From Planctomycetota bacterium (lineage in GTDB: Bacteria; Planctomycetota; B15-G4; SIAN01), in assembly GCA_016795285.1 (NCBI GenBank), contig JAEUIC010000036.1:1-64000 (forward strand): a stretch of DNA of 64,000 nucleotides. Reading direction: 5' to 3'. The notes under the pieces were generated by a model. It made no database searches. It was given only the letters and a program-made list of their open reading frames with translations, and was not told the origin of the DNA. Positions 52,334 through 61,525 of this stretch are shown in pieces. Within the stretch, counting starts at the first letter, position 1. Each line of letters starts with the position of its first letter. The position numbers and the translations under genes were made by a program.

Positions 52334-53884
52334 TCACTTGCGCGGCGGAGCGCGCGTCGCGACCGCGGCGCGCAGCTGCTCGTCGATCCGCTCGGCCGGG
52401 ATCCCGAGCGCGGCGAACGCCTTCGCATGCGCCGCCGTCGCCTCGGCGCCGAGCGCCGGCACGATCCCCTTCGGCCACTGCTCGCGCAGCGCGGCGAGCA
52501 GCGCGAGGAAGCCGTCCGACCGCTGCTCCACCAGCCAGTCGACCGCGACCATCGCCTTCGCGACCTCCTCGCCGGTGATCGTGGAGAGGTCGCGCTTCAG
52601 GATCGGCGCGAACGGCGGGTCCTTGCCTTCGCGGATCGCGCGCAGCGCATCGTCGAACCACTTGTCGCGCGAGACGAGCTCCTCCTTGCGCACGCCGCTC
52701 GCGCCGTAGCGGCGGCTCGAGATGCAGGAGATCGCGTTGCGCGCGAGGACGCGGTGCTCGAGCCAGGCGGCGAACCCCTCGTCGAGCCAAGTCGGGAGGA
52801 ACTTCCAGTTGTAGCCGTGGCGGTTCAGGAAGACGTGGCCGAGGTGGTGGACGGTGTGGGCCACCGTGTCGTCGACGTGGCGGGCGCCGCGGCAAGTGGC
52901 CGAGGTGCCGGTCGGATCCCACCAGTAGAAGCCGTCGACCTTGGCGACCCCCTCCGCCCAGCGCGCGTCGACCTTCTTCTCGTGGCGCGCGAAGAAGCGG
53001 GCGAACAGGCCGAAGTCGTCGCGCGCATCGACCACGAGCGCGAGCGACTTGTGGCCGCCGATCCACGCGAGGTCGTCCTTCGACTCGCGGAGCGCGGCGG
53101 CGGCGACGTCGAAGCTCTTCTCGCTGGCGTCGAGCAGCGCGGCGGCGTGCTCCTTGCCGAACGCGCTGGCGGCCACCACGTGGGCGCCCGCCGCGAGCGC
53201 GAGCGTCCGCGACGCCTCCTTGGCGAAGTCGACCGCGCGGCGGCGCGCCAGCACCTCGCTCGCCGCGACCCATTCGCCGCCGACCTGCTCGAACCCCTGC
53301 GCGCGGCGCGCGTCGTCGGCGGAGAGCCAGCGCCCGTCGAGCCAGACGTCGCCGCGCTCGAGGTGCTCCTTCTCCTCGGGCGTCACGAAGCGCCCCTCGA
53401 ACGGCACGAGGCCGCGCGCCGCCATCGCCGCCTCCTCCTCGCGCTTCGCCGCGGCGTCGCGCTCGGCGGGCGTCATCCAGCGACCGGCGTGGCGGACGCG
53501 GCCGCGCGCGAGGTTGGCCGGCTCATGGTCGGGATCGCGGGCGAGCGCGCGGTCGAGGAGGCGCTCGCGATCGCGGCGCAGCCCCTTCGCCTTGGCGAAC
53601 TCGGCCAGCTCGAAGAGGGCGTCGGCGGAGGCGTCGGCCGGCAGCGCCTTCTCGCGCGCGGCGAGCTCCTCGGCGGCGGTCGGCCCCTTCTCGACGCGGG
53701 CGATGCGGCTGCGCTCGATCACCATCCTGCCGAGCGGCGTCTCGAGGGTGACCGACCCCTTCTCCTCGGCGACGATCTTGCCCTCGAGCTTCGCTCCGTC
53801 CTTCAGGTGGAGCGTGTCGGCGCGGCTCGACGCGCCGCACAGGAGCGCGAGCAGCAGGCCGGCGAACGCGCCGCCCCGCCTCAC
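52334..53884 (-). CDS. Secreted peptidase-MA-like protein with altered active site
   Basis: A 516-residue exported protein with a signal peptide (about 1-22). A short beta module follows (LHLKDGAKLEGKIVAEEKG), then helical repeats with GRWMTPAE/GRFVTPEE-type units (about 130-215), and a C-terminal gluzincin-like domain. That domain has HHLGH at 346-350 and WLDEGFAAWLE at 366-376. The family expects HExxH; the catalytic Glu is His347 here while both outer histidines and Glu369 remain, so zinc may bind but proteolysis is doubtful. GTG 53884 overlaps the FHA-regulator stop and the stop lies 16 bases before the kinase gene. Confidence 0.75.
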   Translation of the reverse strand: MRRGGAFAGLLLALLCGASSRADTLHLKDGAKLEGKIVAEEKGSVTLETPLGRMVIERSRIARVEKGPTAAEELAAREKALPADASADALFELAEFAKAKGLRRDRERLLDRALARDPDHEPANLARGRVRHAGRWMTPAERDAAAKREEEAAMAARGLVPFEGRFVTPEEKEHLERGDVWLDGRWLSADDARRAQGFEQVGGEWVAASEVLARRRAVDFAKEASRTLALAAGAHVVAASAFGKEHAAALLDASEKSFDVAAAALRESKDDLAWIGGHKSLALVVDARDDFGLFARFFARHEKKVDARWAEGVAKVDGFYWWDPTGTSATCRGARHVDDTVAHTVHHLGHVFLNRHGYNWKFLPTWLDEGFAAWLEHRVLARNAISCISSRRYGASGVRKEELVSRDKWFDDALRAIREGKDPPFAPILKRDLSTITGEEVAKAMVAVDWLVEQRSDGFLALLAALREQWPKGIVPALGAEATAAHAKAFAALGIPAERIDEQLRAAVATRAPPRK

Positions 53885-55932
53885 GCGTCGCGCTCCTCGT
53901 CGCCGGCCGCGGCCGGCGCCGCGCCCGCCTCGCCCTGCGGCTCCTCGTCCCCGCCGTCGACCGTCTCGCCCGGCGCGAGCGGCCGCCCGTCGGCGCCGAT
54001 GCGGTACTTCTCGAGCTTGCGCTGCAGCGCGAAGCGCGAGATGCCGAGCACGTCGGCGGCGCGGCTCTTGTTGCCGGTCGCATCCTCGAGGGCGCGGCGG
54101 ATCTCGGCGCGCTCGAGCGCTTCGACGCGGCCGGTGAGCCCCTCGCGCAGCGCCGGCTCGGCGGGCGTCGAGAGCGCGCGGCGGATCCGCTCGGAGAGGC
54201 GGTCGAGCGTGATCGGGTCGTCCGAGAACGTGATCAGCATGCGGATCTCGTTCTCGAGCTCGCGCACGTTGCCCGGCCAGTGGTAGGCGCACAGCGCGTC
54301 GAGCACCTCGGGGCGCATCTTGATGCCGGCGCGCCCCGACTCGCGGCCGAAGCGCTTCAGGAAGGTGTCGGCGAGCAGCGGGATGTCGTCCTTGCGGTCG
54401 CGCAGCGGCGGCAGCCGCATCGGCAGGACGTTCAGCCGGTACATCAGGTCCTCGCGGAACTCCCCCTTCGCGACGATCTCGGCGAGGTCCTTGTTCGACG
54501 CCGAGATGATGCGCACGTCGACGTGCACCGACTCGCGGCCGCCGACCGGCCGGAACTCCCCCTCCTGCAGGAAGCGCAGCAGCTTCTTCTGCACGTCGGG
54601 GCTCATGTCGCCGACCTCGTCGAGGAAGAGCGTCCCCTTGTGCGCCATCTGCAGGAGCCCCTTCTTGCTCTGGCGCGCGCCGGTGAAGGCGCCGCGCTCG
54701 TAGCCGAAGAGCTCGCTCTCGAGCAGCGAATCGGGCAGCGCGGCGCAGTTCTCCGAGACGAAGCGCTGGCCGGCGCGCGGGCCGTTCTCATGGATGGCGC
54801 GGGCGATCAGCTCCTTGCCGGTGCCGCTCTCGCCGAAGACGTGGACCGGGAAGTCGCTCGCCACCACGCGGTCGAGCAGCCGGAAGATGTCCATCATCGG
54901 CTTGCTGCGACCGACGATGCGCGAGTAGTCGTTGCCGCCGGCCGCCGCGCGCTCGCGCAGCCGCGCGCGCACCTCGACCAGCTCGACCTCCTGGACGGCG
55001 ACGCGGCGCTTCAGCTCCTCGTTGAGCAGCCGCACGCGCTCCTGGCTCTCCTCGAGCTGCTTGTTGGCGTCGACGAGGTGGGTGACGAGGCGCGCGCGGT
55101 GGACCGCGACGGCCGCCTGGCCGGCGAACGCCTCGGCGAGGCGCAGGTCCTCCTCGTCGAAGGCGCCCTTGGTCATGCGGTGGTCGACGTAGACCGCGCC
55201 GATCGTCTCGCCCTGCGCGGTGAGCGGCACCACCAGCACGGAGCGCAGCCCGAGGTTGGTGATCGACTGCACCCCCTCGAAGCGCTGGTCGTCGCCGGCG
55301 TTCACCGAGAGGAGCGACTTGCCGCTCTCCAGCACGCGCTGCGCGATCGAGCGCGAGATGGCCAGCTCCGGCTCGGGCACCTGGTCGCCGTCGAAGTTGC
55401 GCGCGGCGACGAAGTGGAGCGCCTGCTCCGCCTCGCGCAGGATGAGGAAGCCGCGCTCGGCGCCGGCCAGCTCGATCAGCGAATCGACCACCAGCGTCAG
55501 CAGCTTCTCGACGTCGCTCTCGGTCGACAGCGCCTGCGAGATGCGCTGCAGGCGCAGGTGGTTGCTGCGCTCGCGCGTCAAGCGGCGCACGAGGTCGTCG
55601 TTCGGCAGCGTCGGCCGCGCGATCAGCGAGGTCTCGTTGGGGTCGGGCTCGCGCTCGTAGTAGATGCGCGTGGTGCCGATCGAGACGACGTCGCCCGAGC
55701 GCAGGTCGGCGTTCAGGATCTGCTGGCCGTTCAGGAACGTGCCGTTCTGGCTGCCGACGTCGACCACCACCGCGTGGCCGTTGCCGTCGACGTCGATGCG
55801 CGCGTGGGCGCGCGACGCGAGCCGGTCGCCGATGCGCAGGTCGGTGCCGCTGCCGCGGCCGATCAGGATGGAGGGCTTGTCGAACGCCAGTTCGCGGCGT
55901 TCCCCTTCGGCGTGGACGATGAAGCGGGGCAT
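53881..55932 (-). CDS. FHA-GAF-sigma54-dependent transcription activator
   Basis: A 683-residue regulator. An FHA domain (about 1-95; ILIGRGSGTDLRIGD, SRAHARID, SQNGTFLNG) binds phosphothreonine. A GAF domain (about 130-285; AGAERGFLIL, VVPLTAQGETIGAVYVD) senses a ligand. A coiled coil leads to the AAA+ domain with Walker A GESGTGKE, the sigma54 loop GAFTGA and Walker B TLFLDEVGDM. A Fis-type helix-turn-helix (GNKSRAADVLGISRFALQRKL) ends the fold, then an acidic tail. It heads an operon with a Ser/Thr kinase, so phosphorylation-dependent control of sigma54 promoters is likely. It lies 10 bases after waaF, also leftward. Confidence 0.93.
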   Translation of the reverse strand: MPRFIVHAEGERRELAFDKPSILIGRGSGTDLRIGDRLASRAHARIDVDGNGHAVVVDVGSQNGTFLNGQQILNADLRSGDVVSIGTTRIYYEREPDPNETSLIARPTLPNDDLVRRLTRERSNHLRLQRISQALSTESDVEKLLTLVVDSLIELAGAERGFLILREAEQALHFVAARNFDGDQVPEPELAISRSIAQRVLESGKSLLSVNAGDDQRFEGVQSITNLGLRSVLVVPLTAQGETIGAVYVDHRMTKGAFDEEDLRLAEAFAGQAAVAVHRARLVTHLVDANKQLEESQERVRLLNEELKRRVAVQEVELVEVRARLRERAAAGGNDYSRIVGRSKPMMDIFRLLDRVVASDFPVHVFGESGTGKELIARAIHENGPRAGQRFVSENCAALPDSLLESELFGYERGAFTGARQSKKGLLQMAHKGTLFLDEVGDMSPDVQKKLLRFLQEGEFRPVGGRESVHVDVRIISASNKDLAEIVAKGEFREDLMYRLNVLPMRLPPLRDRKDDIPLLADTFLKRFGRESGRAGIKMRPEVLDALCAYHWPGNVRELENEIRMLITFSDDPITLDRLSERIRRALSTPAEPALREGLTGRVEALERAEIRRALEDATGNKSRAADVLGISRFALQRKLEKYRIGADGRPLAPGETVDGGDEEPQGEAGAAPAAAGDEERDA

Positions 55933-55942
55933 GGGGAGATCC

Positions 55943-57040
55943 TCAGGCGGCGGGCGGCAGGGCCAGCAATTCGGCGGCGGCGCGCAACGCCATCTCCGCC
56001 GTCAACGAAGTCATGCAGCGGTGGTCGAGCGGGCAGACCTTCAGGTGGCAGGGGCCGCACGGCACGTCGACGCGCAGCACGCGGGTGCGCTCGAGGTTGC
56101 TCGCCGTGTGGCGCGGATCGGTCGGCCCCATCACCACGACGCACGGCGTGCCGACCGCGGTGGCGACATGACGAGGCCCGGTGTCGGTGGTGACCAGCAG
56201 GCGCGCGCGCTGCAGCACCGGCTTCAGCAGCTCGAGCGCGATCGGCGCGGCCGAGGTGTCGATGGCCGCGGCGCCGGCCGCCTGCGCGATCGAGCGGGCG
56301 AGCGCCTCCTCGCCGGGACCGCAGAGGATCAGCGTGCGCAACCGCTGCCGCTCCGCGAGGCCGCGCACGGTGGCGGCGAACTCCTCCACCGTCCAGAACT
56401 TCGAGGCGCCGAACGCCGCGCCCGGATTGACCGCCGCGAACGGCTCGTCGTCGGCCACTCCGAGTCGCGCGAGCTCCACCGCCGCCCGCGCCCGCTCGTC
56501 GGCGCTGATCGACAAGGCGAGCCGCTCGTCGCGCGCGTCGGGACCGAGCGCCCGCAGCAGGTCGAGGTAGAGGCGCGTCATCGGGATCGGCAAGCGGCGC
56601 CGCCCCTCCATCGCCGGCCGCGGCTTCACGTCGAGCAGCAGCCCGCGCTCGCGCGTCCAGTAGCCGGCGACGCAGCGCGCGCCGCTCGCCTTCGCCACCA
56701 GCGCGGAGGAGAGGGAGTGCGGCAGCAGCAGGTGGAGATCGGGGCGGCCGCCCGCCGCGAGATCGCGTCCCGCCTTCCACCAACCGAGCCACCCGCCGTG
56801 GCGGCCGCGCCGATCGAGCGCTTGGTAGCGATCGAAGAAGGGCGATCCCTGCAGGAGGCGGCCGGCGGCGGGCGTTCCGACTGCGGTGATGGCGGCGTGC
56901 GGAGCGGCACCACGAACCGCACGCAGCAGCGGCGTCGCCATGACGACGTCGCCCACCCAGTTGGGCAGGCGGACGACGATCGCCTTGCAGTCGCGGTCAC
57001 GGGGATCCAAAGGCGTTTCGCTCCGCGCAGGACGGCGCAC
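55943..57040 (-). CDS. waaF: ADP-heptose:LPS heptosyltransferase
   Basis: A GT9 enzyme that adds heptose to the LPS core in the cytoplasm. It has 365 residues. RLPNWVGDVVMATPLLRAV at the N-terminus and VTTDTGPRHVATAVGTPCV with MGPTDPRHTA in the C-terminal half are WaaF signatures. A C-terminal CGPCHLKVCPLDHRCM is cysteine-rich, as in many GT9 proteins outside Enterobacteria. The GTG at 57040 is the farthest start; about 18 residues precede the conserved part. It belongs functionally with the heptose genes to its right. Confidence 0.9.
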   Translation of the reverse strand: MRRPARSETPLDPRDRDCKAIVVRLPNWVGDVVMATPLLRAVRGAAPHAAITAVGTPAAGRLLQGSPFFDRYQALDRRGRHGGWLGWWKAGRDLAAGGRPDLHLLLPHSLSSALVAKASGARCVAGYWTRERGLLLDVKPRPAMEGRRRLPIPMTRLYLDLLRALGPDARDERLALSISADERARAAVELARLGVADDEPFAAVNPGAAFGASKFWTVEEFAATVRGLAERQRLRTLILCGPGEEALARSIAQAAGAAAIDTSAAPIALELLKPVLQRARLLVTTDTGPRHVATAVGTPCVVVMGPTDPRHTASNLERTRVLRVDVPCGPCHLKVCPLDHRCMTSLTAEMALRAAAELLALPPAA

Positions 57041-57124
57041 ACTCTACGTGCGAAACGTCACGCGGTAACGAGCGAAGGCGCGCAGCCCGCGGGGAAACGC
57101 CTTCTCAGCGACCTTCGCGATCGA

Positions 57125-57700
57125 CTAGAAGCCGAAGCCCGGCAGGAGTTGGGCGAGGATCGGCTGCACCTGGACCACCGGCACGCCCTGCGAGGCCGCG
57201 ACGCCGGCGAGCAGCGCGCGGGCGGCATCGGGGTCGGCGAGCGTCTGACGGAGCGACGCACCGAGCACCGGGCCGGCGGCGGGACGGACGCGACCGGTCC
57301 GCATCCGCTCGCGATTGCGGGTGAAGTCAGCGGAGACGAAGCCCGACCGCTGCTCCTGGAACTCGGCGCGGTGGCGCGCCATCTCCTCGCGTCCCGCCCC
57401 GAGCTCCTCGTGACGGAAGTGGTCGACGCCCGCCTGCTCCTGCATGCGGCGGCGCTGTGCGGCCGGGCTCGCGTCGTGGTCGAACGGGAGCCAGCCGACC
57501 ACCGTGTCGATCGACTCTTCGAGCATCCCGCGCGAGACCAGCGAAGTCGCGTTGGCCGAATCGGGCACGTTCTCGCTGCGCGAGCTGGCGCAGCCGCCGC
57601 TCGCCAACGCCGCCATCAGCCCGGCCCCGAAGAGCGCTGCGGCACGTGCGAGCCGGCGACGCGGAGAGGCGGACGGCGCGCGATCGTCGAGGTGGGCCAC
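57125..57700 (-). CDS. Probable lipoprotein, unknown function
   Basis: A 191-residue protein. The GTG at 57700 has GGAG eight bases upstream. Residues 1-35 are a basic signal followed by a hydrophobic run and a lipobox-like ALASGGC, giving lipidation at about Cys35. The mature part is polar with RRRMQEQAGVDHFRHEELGA and a Gln/Val-rich end (GVPVVQVQPILAQLLPGFGF). I recognise no family. It lies between waaF and the glycosyltransferases in the same direction and may be an envelope component. Confidence 0.6.
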   Translation of the reverse strand: MAHLDDRAPSASPRRRLARAAALFGAGLMAALASGGCASSRSENVPDSANATSLVSRGMLEESIDTVVGWLPFDHDASPAAQRRRMQEQAGVDHFRHEELGAGREEMARHRAEFQEQRSGFVSADFTRNRERMRTGRVRPAAGPVLGASLRQTLADPDAARALLAGVAASQGVPVVQVQPILAQLLPGFGF

Positions 57701-57787
57701 GAGCACTCTCCAGCCAGTCGAGCGGCCGTCCCGGCGGGACGGACGGGGCACCGGCGACCGCGGCGGCCGACGGGCGAGCGGGGCGTT

Positions 57788-58870
57788 CTACCGAGCCGGT
57801 CGGGTGGCGGCAACGCCGTCGGCCCCCGCGGAGTCGCCGACCAGCGCGGCCAGCAGGCGCGGCCCGAGCCGCTCGAGAGCGCGACGGGCGGCCACCTGCG
57901 CCGCTCGCGCGTGCGCGATCGCGCTGCGCTCCGCGCTCGGCCGCGCCCCCTCCGCCGTGAGCGCGTCGACCAGCGTGGAGGCGAGTGCGCCGTCGCTCGG
58001 CCAGTCACGGAGGCTGCCGTGCGCGCCGCTCGACTCGCCGCCGAACTCGTCGGCGAGCTCCGCCTGCGCCCCGACGCGGCTCGCCACCGCCGGCAGCCCC
58101 GCCGCGAGGTAGCTCAACAGGCGCGCGCCGCACTTGCCGCGCGTCCACGGATCGTCGGGCAGCGGGGCGAGCCCGAGCCACGCTTCGCGCAACAGCTCCG
58201 CTTCGGCGTCGGGCGACCAGGTGCGCCGCTCGATCCCGTCGCCGTCGCCGCGGTCCGGCGCCGAGGAGCCGGCCTCCGCCGCCGCGCTCCCCATCGCCAC
58301 GAAGCGCGCCGTCGGGAGCGCCGCGCGGATCGCCGGCCACGCGCGCACGACCGGCGCCACGTAGCGCCACGTCGAGGGCTGGCCGATCCACGCGAGCGTC
58401 GGCGTCGGTGCGAACGAGCGCGGCGGGGCGCTCGCGACCGCGCCCCCATCGAGCGGCGTCGGCAGCACCACCGCACGCACGCCGAGCTCCTCGAGTTCGC
58501 GCGCGAGCGTCGCCGCACCGGCAACCACCACATCCGCGCGCCGGAAGAGCGCTCGCGCGCGCCAGCTGCGGCCGCGCGAGCGGAACGGCGCGTGATCGCG
58601 CCGCCAGACCGCGTCGTCGAGGTCGACCACCAAGCGTCGGCTGCAGCGCCGCAACCACGCGCTCTCCCACGGCTGGAGCAATCGGCGTTGCAGCCAGACC
58701 GCATCGAAGCGCGCGGCCCGCCCGAGCTGGAGCCAACGGCGCGGCCCGCTGCGCACGATCTCCTCGAGCGCCACGTCGACGCCGTGTTCCCGCAGCCACG
58801 GCAGCCAGCGCGCCACCCGCAGCCGTGCGCTCGCCCCATCGTGCGCCTCGACGAGCGCCAGCACCCTCAT
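57788..58870 (-). CDS. Glycosyltransferase, GT4-like
   Basis: A 360-residue GT-B enzyme. The N-terminus MRVLALVEAHDGASARLRV and FDAVWLQRRLLQPWE fit a retaining glycosyltransferase; the C-terminal half has TLAWIGQPSTWRYV, GLAPLPDDPWTRGKCGARLLSYLAAGLPAV (in parts), typical of family 4. It lacks a signal peptide. ATG 58870 overlaps the stop of the next glycosyltransferase gene, in the LPS-core cluster, so core or O-chain sugar transfer is inferred; the sugar is unknown. Confidence 0.82.
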   Translation of the reverse strand: MRVLALVEAHDGASARLRVARWLPWLREHGVDVALEEIVRSGPRRWLQLGRAARFDAVWLQRRLLQPWESAWLRRCSRRLVVDLDDAVWRRDHAPFRSRGRSWRARALFRRADVVVAGAATLARELEELGVRAVVLPTPLDGGAVASAPPRSFAPTPTLAWIGQPSTWRYVAPVVRAWPAIRAALPTARFVAMGSAAAEAGSSAPDRGDGDGIERRTWSPDAEAELLREAWLGLAPLPDDPWTRGKCGARLLSYLAAGLPAVASRVGAQAELADEFGGESSGAHGSLRDWPSDGALASTLVDALTAEGARPSAERSAIAHARAAQVAARRALERLGPRLLAALVGDSAGADGVAATRPAR

Positions 58871-60003
58871 CGAGCGCTCCGTCGCGCGGCCGCCGCCTCG
58901 AGGAGCGGCAGCAGCGTGCGCAACGACTCGTCCCAACCGAACCGCGCCCCCACTGCGGCGGCGCGCGCCTCGGCCGCCGCCCCTTCGGCGAGCAGCGCGT
59001 CGATCGCCGCGGCGAGCTCCGCGTGTTCGGAGGGCAGCGCCACCACGCGACCGCCCGCCTCCGCCACCGCGCTCGCGGCGCCGTTGCGCGCCGTCGTCAC
59101 CACCGGCACGCCGGCCGCGAGCGCTTCGAGGCAGACCAGCGCACACGGGTCGAACCAGGTCGGATGGAGGAGCAGATCGGCGCCCGCGAGCAGCGGAGCG
59201 ATGTCGCGCGGTGCGCCGCAGAACTCGACCTGCGCGCCGATCGCGAGCTGCGCGACGAGCCGCGCATAAGGAGCCGGATCGCCGCGCCCCGCGACCTCGA
59301 GCCGCGCGCCGCGCGCGGCGGCATCGCTGCGCGCGAAGGCGGCGAGCGCGTGGCGCAGCCCCTTCAGCTCGAAGTCGTGCGCCACGAAGAGCAGCGTCGC
59401 ACCGCGCGCCGCTCGCGGCCGGTCGGCGCGCGCGCGGGCGAGCGCGGCGAACCGCTCGACGTCGATCGCCGGCGGCACGACGACGGTGCGTTCGCGCGCC
59501 GCGGGCACGATCGCCGCGAGGTCGTCGCGCACCCGCTCCGACACCGCGAGCGTGACCACGTCGGGCCGCTGGAGCAGCGCGCGCTCCACGGCGCGGAAAT
59601 GGCGATGGCGGGGACTCCAGCGCTGCGCGAACCCGCGCCATGCGCGCCGCCACGGCCGCGGATCGCACGCGCGGCGCGCGGCGGCGCTCGCGTCCCAGCT
59701 GCCGCCGTGCGGTTGGTAGAGGTCGACGGCGGGCGCGTGCCGGATGCCGAGCAACGGCGCGCAACCCTCCTCGCGCGCCCGCGCGCAAGCCGCTGCGGCG
59801 AAGCGGCGCTCGCGCGCGACGCGCGTGAGCCCGCCTGCCGCGACCACCACGCAGGTCACGCCGCGCGGCGGCTCCGCATGGCGGCGGCAGTAGACGCGCA
59901 CCTCGTGGCCGCGCGCGACCAGCCGCTCCGCCAGCTCCGCGAGGTAGCGCTCCGCGCCGCCGCGCGCCGGCGTGAAGTCGTCGAGCACGACGGCAAGGCG
60001 CAT
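58867..60003 (-). CDS. Glycosyltransferase, WaaG-like GT4
   Basis: A 378-residue family 4 glycosyltransferase. It begins AVVLDDFTPARGGAERYLAEL, has HGGSWDASAA, TLLFVAHDFELKGLRHALAA and the E-x7-E region HPTWFDPCALVCLEALAAG. The order resembles WaaG (LPS core glucosyltransferase I), which acts just after heptose addition, and the neighbours fit. It starts 7 bases after the kinase-like gene and overlaps the next glycosyltransferase. Confidence 0.85.
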   Translation of the reverse strand: MRLAVVLDDFTPARGGAERYLAELAERLVARGHEVRVYCRRHAEPPRGVTCVVVAAGGLTRVARERRFAAAACARAREEGCAPLLGIRHAPAVDLYQPHGGSWDASAAARRACDPRPWRRAWRGFAQRWSPRHRHFRAVERALLQRPDVVTLAVSERVRDDLAAIVPAARERTVVVPPAIDVERFAALARARADRPRAARGATLLFVAHDFELKGLRHALAAFARSDAAARGARLEVAGRGDPAPYARLVAQLAIGAQVEFCGAPRDIAPLLAGADLLLHPTWFDPCALVCLEALAAGVPVVTTARNGAASAVAEAGGRVVALPSEHAELAAAIDALLAEGAAAEARAAAVGARFGWDESLRTLLPLLEAAAARRSAR

Positions 60004-60010
60004 CGCCCGC

Positions 60011-61525
60011 TCACGCCTCGGGACCGGGACGCCCGTGGCGCCGCTCGTGCGCGGCGATGCGCGCCGCCTTCGAGAGCGCCCGCCGGGCGAGCCGCCGCGC
60101 GAAGGCCCGATCGCCGCGCGCATAGGCGAGCAGCCCGCGCCACCGTTCGGCGCGCGTCACGCCCGCCGCGCGCGCCGAGAACTCGAGCGCCGCGAGGTCC
60201 TTCGTGCGACCGCGCCCGGGCAACCGCGCATGCCAGCTCACCCGCGTCGGATCGATCACCACCAGCGAACCGTCGGCGCGCGGCAGGAAGTGGTCGAGGT
60301 AGAGGTCGCGATGGAGGAAGCCGGCCGAGTGGAGCCGGCGAGCGAGCCGCGCCGCGCCGTCGAGCAGCGCAAGCCGACGCGGCTCGCGCGGCGCGAGCGC
60401 GGGCAGCAGTTCGCGCAGCGTCGCGCCGGGCGCCACGCCGCGCGTCCAGCAGATCGACGCGCCGCCGTGGCGCCGCGCGACCGCCACCACGTCGGGCACC
60501 GCGATGCCGAGCGAGGCGAGCGCGCGCGCGTTCACCCACTCCTGGAAGGCGGGCGAGCGGCCGTGGCGCGGCGCCGCGTCGAACCGCTTGCCGAACCAAG
60601 TCGCGCCCGGCTCGCCCGGCGGGTCGCTCCAGCGCAGGTTCGCGCGCCCGTCGCGCGTGCGCACCACCACGGCGCGCTCCGGCGCGAGCCAGCTCTCGAC
60701 CGCGCCGATCGGAGCGGCGAGATCCCAGCTCCGCACGACCTCGTCCGCCACGACCAGCCGCTGGGCGTCGTCGGTCCATTCGCGGATCGCTTCGGGCCGC
60801 GGCAGGCGCGCCTTCTCGAACAGCTTGCCGCGCGCGCGGCGGATCGCGCCGGCGAGGCGGCGGCGCGCGGTTCGGTCGGGCTCGTAGGCGGCGAGCATGC
60901 GCGCCCGCTCGGCGAGCGAGAGGCGGCGGCGATCGAGCGTCGCGAAGAGCGCTGCCCAATCGGCGGCGCGCGCGACGTCGGGGCAGGTGCGGCGCACCGA
61001 GCGGACGCGCGCCTGCGCGAGGTCGATCCACGCGAACGAGTCGTCGACCACCCAGGCGTGCCACGCGAAGAGCGCCCCGTGCGCGATGCCGGCGGCATGC
61101 AGTTGCGCCAGCGCACGCGGCAGCGCGGCGAGCAGCGTCGCGCGGCGCGCGCCATCGGCGGCCGCCAGCGCGACGTCGAACGGCTCGCCGCGCAGCTCCG
61201 CGAAGGCGAGCAGGGCCGCTCCATCGCGGCGCCGACCGCGCGCGACGATCCGCGGCGCCGCGATGCCGCGCTCGGCGCACGCGCGCGCCGCCGCCTCCTC
61301 GCGCCGGAAGACGCGCCGTTGCGGCGGATCGAAGCGCTTCACGAAGAGCGGCGGCGCCCCCGGAAGCTCGAGTCGCACCACGGCGCGCCCATCGTTGCGG
61401 GCGACCTCGCGCGCCGCCGCCGCGGGCCACGGCCATTCCGCGCCGGGATCCCACGACGCGAGCGACGCCGCCGCGCCATCGGCGGCCGCGAGCTGCCAGC
61501 GCTTGCGCGCCACCGGATCAGCCAT
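60011..61525 (-). CDS. Tandem LPS-core kinase-like (WaaP/Kdo kinase) protein
   Basis: A 504-residue protein made of two kinase-like halves. The C-terminal half (about 270-500) has Lys313 in WFGKRFD, HRDLYLDHFL (Asp407) and VVIDPTRV (Asp425), matching WaaP-type LPS heptose kinases. The N-terminal half (about 30-235) repeats the layout with Lys63 in LFVKRFD and AWIDLAQ (Asp168), but the catalytic loop reads HGALFAWH, lacking the HxD aspartate, so it looks like a pseudokinase. Its start overlaps the nucleotidyltransferase stop by 8 bases. It should phosphorylate core heptose. Confidence 0.8.
   Translation of the reverse strand: MADPVARKRWQLAAADGAAASLASWDPGAEWPWPAAAAREVARNDGRAVVRLELPGAPPLFVKRFDPPQRRVFRREEAAARACAERGIAAPRIVARGRRRDGAALLAFAELRGEPFDVALAAADGARRATLLAALPRALAQLHAAGIAHGALFAWHAWVVDDSFAWIDLAQARVRSVRRTCPDVARAADWAALFATLDRRRLSLAERARMLAAYEPDRTARRRLAGAIRRARGKLFEKARLPRPEAIREWTDDAQRLVVADEVVRSWDLAAPIGAVESWLAPERAVVVRTRDGRANLRWSDPPGEPGATWFGKRFDAAPRHGRSPAFQEWVNARALASLGIAVPDVVAVARRHGGASICWTRGVAPGATLRELLPALAPREPRRLALLDGAARLARRLHSAGFLHRDLYLDHFLPRADGSLVVIDPTRVSWHARLPGRGRTKDLAALEFSARAAGVTRAERWRGLLAYARGDRAFARRLARRALSKAARIAAHERRHGRPGPEA

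Noticed and set aside
47101..52578. 1825-codon plus-strand open frame
   Set aside because: Antisense to the kinase and its neighbours; extreme Arg/Ala/Pro content, no recognisable motif.
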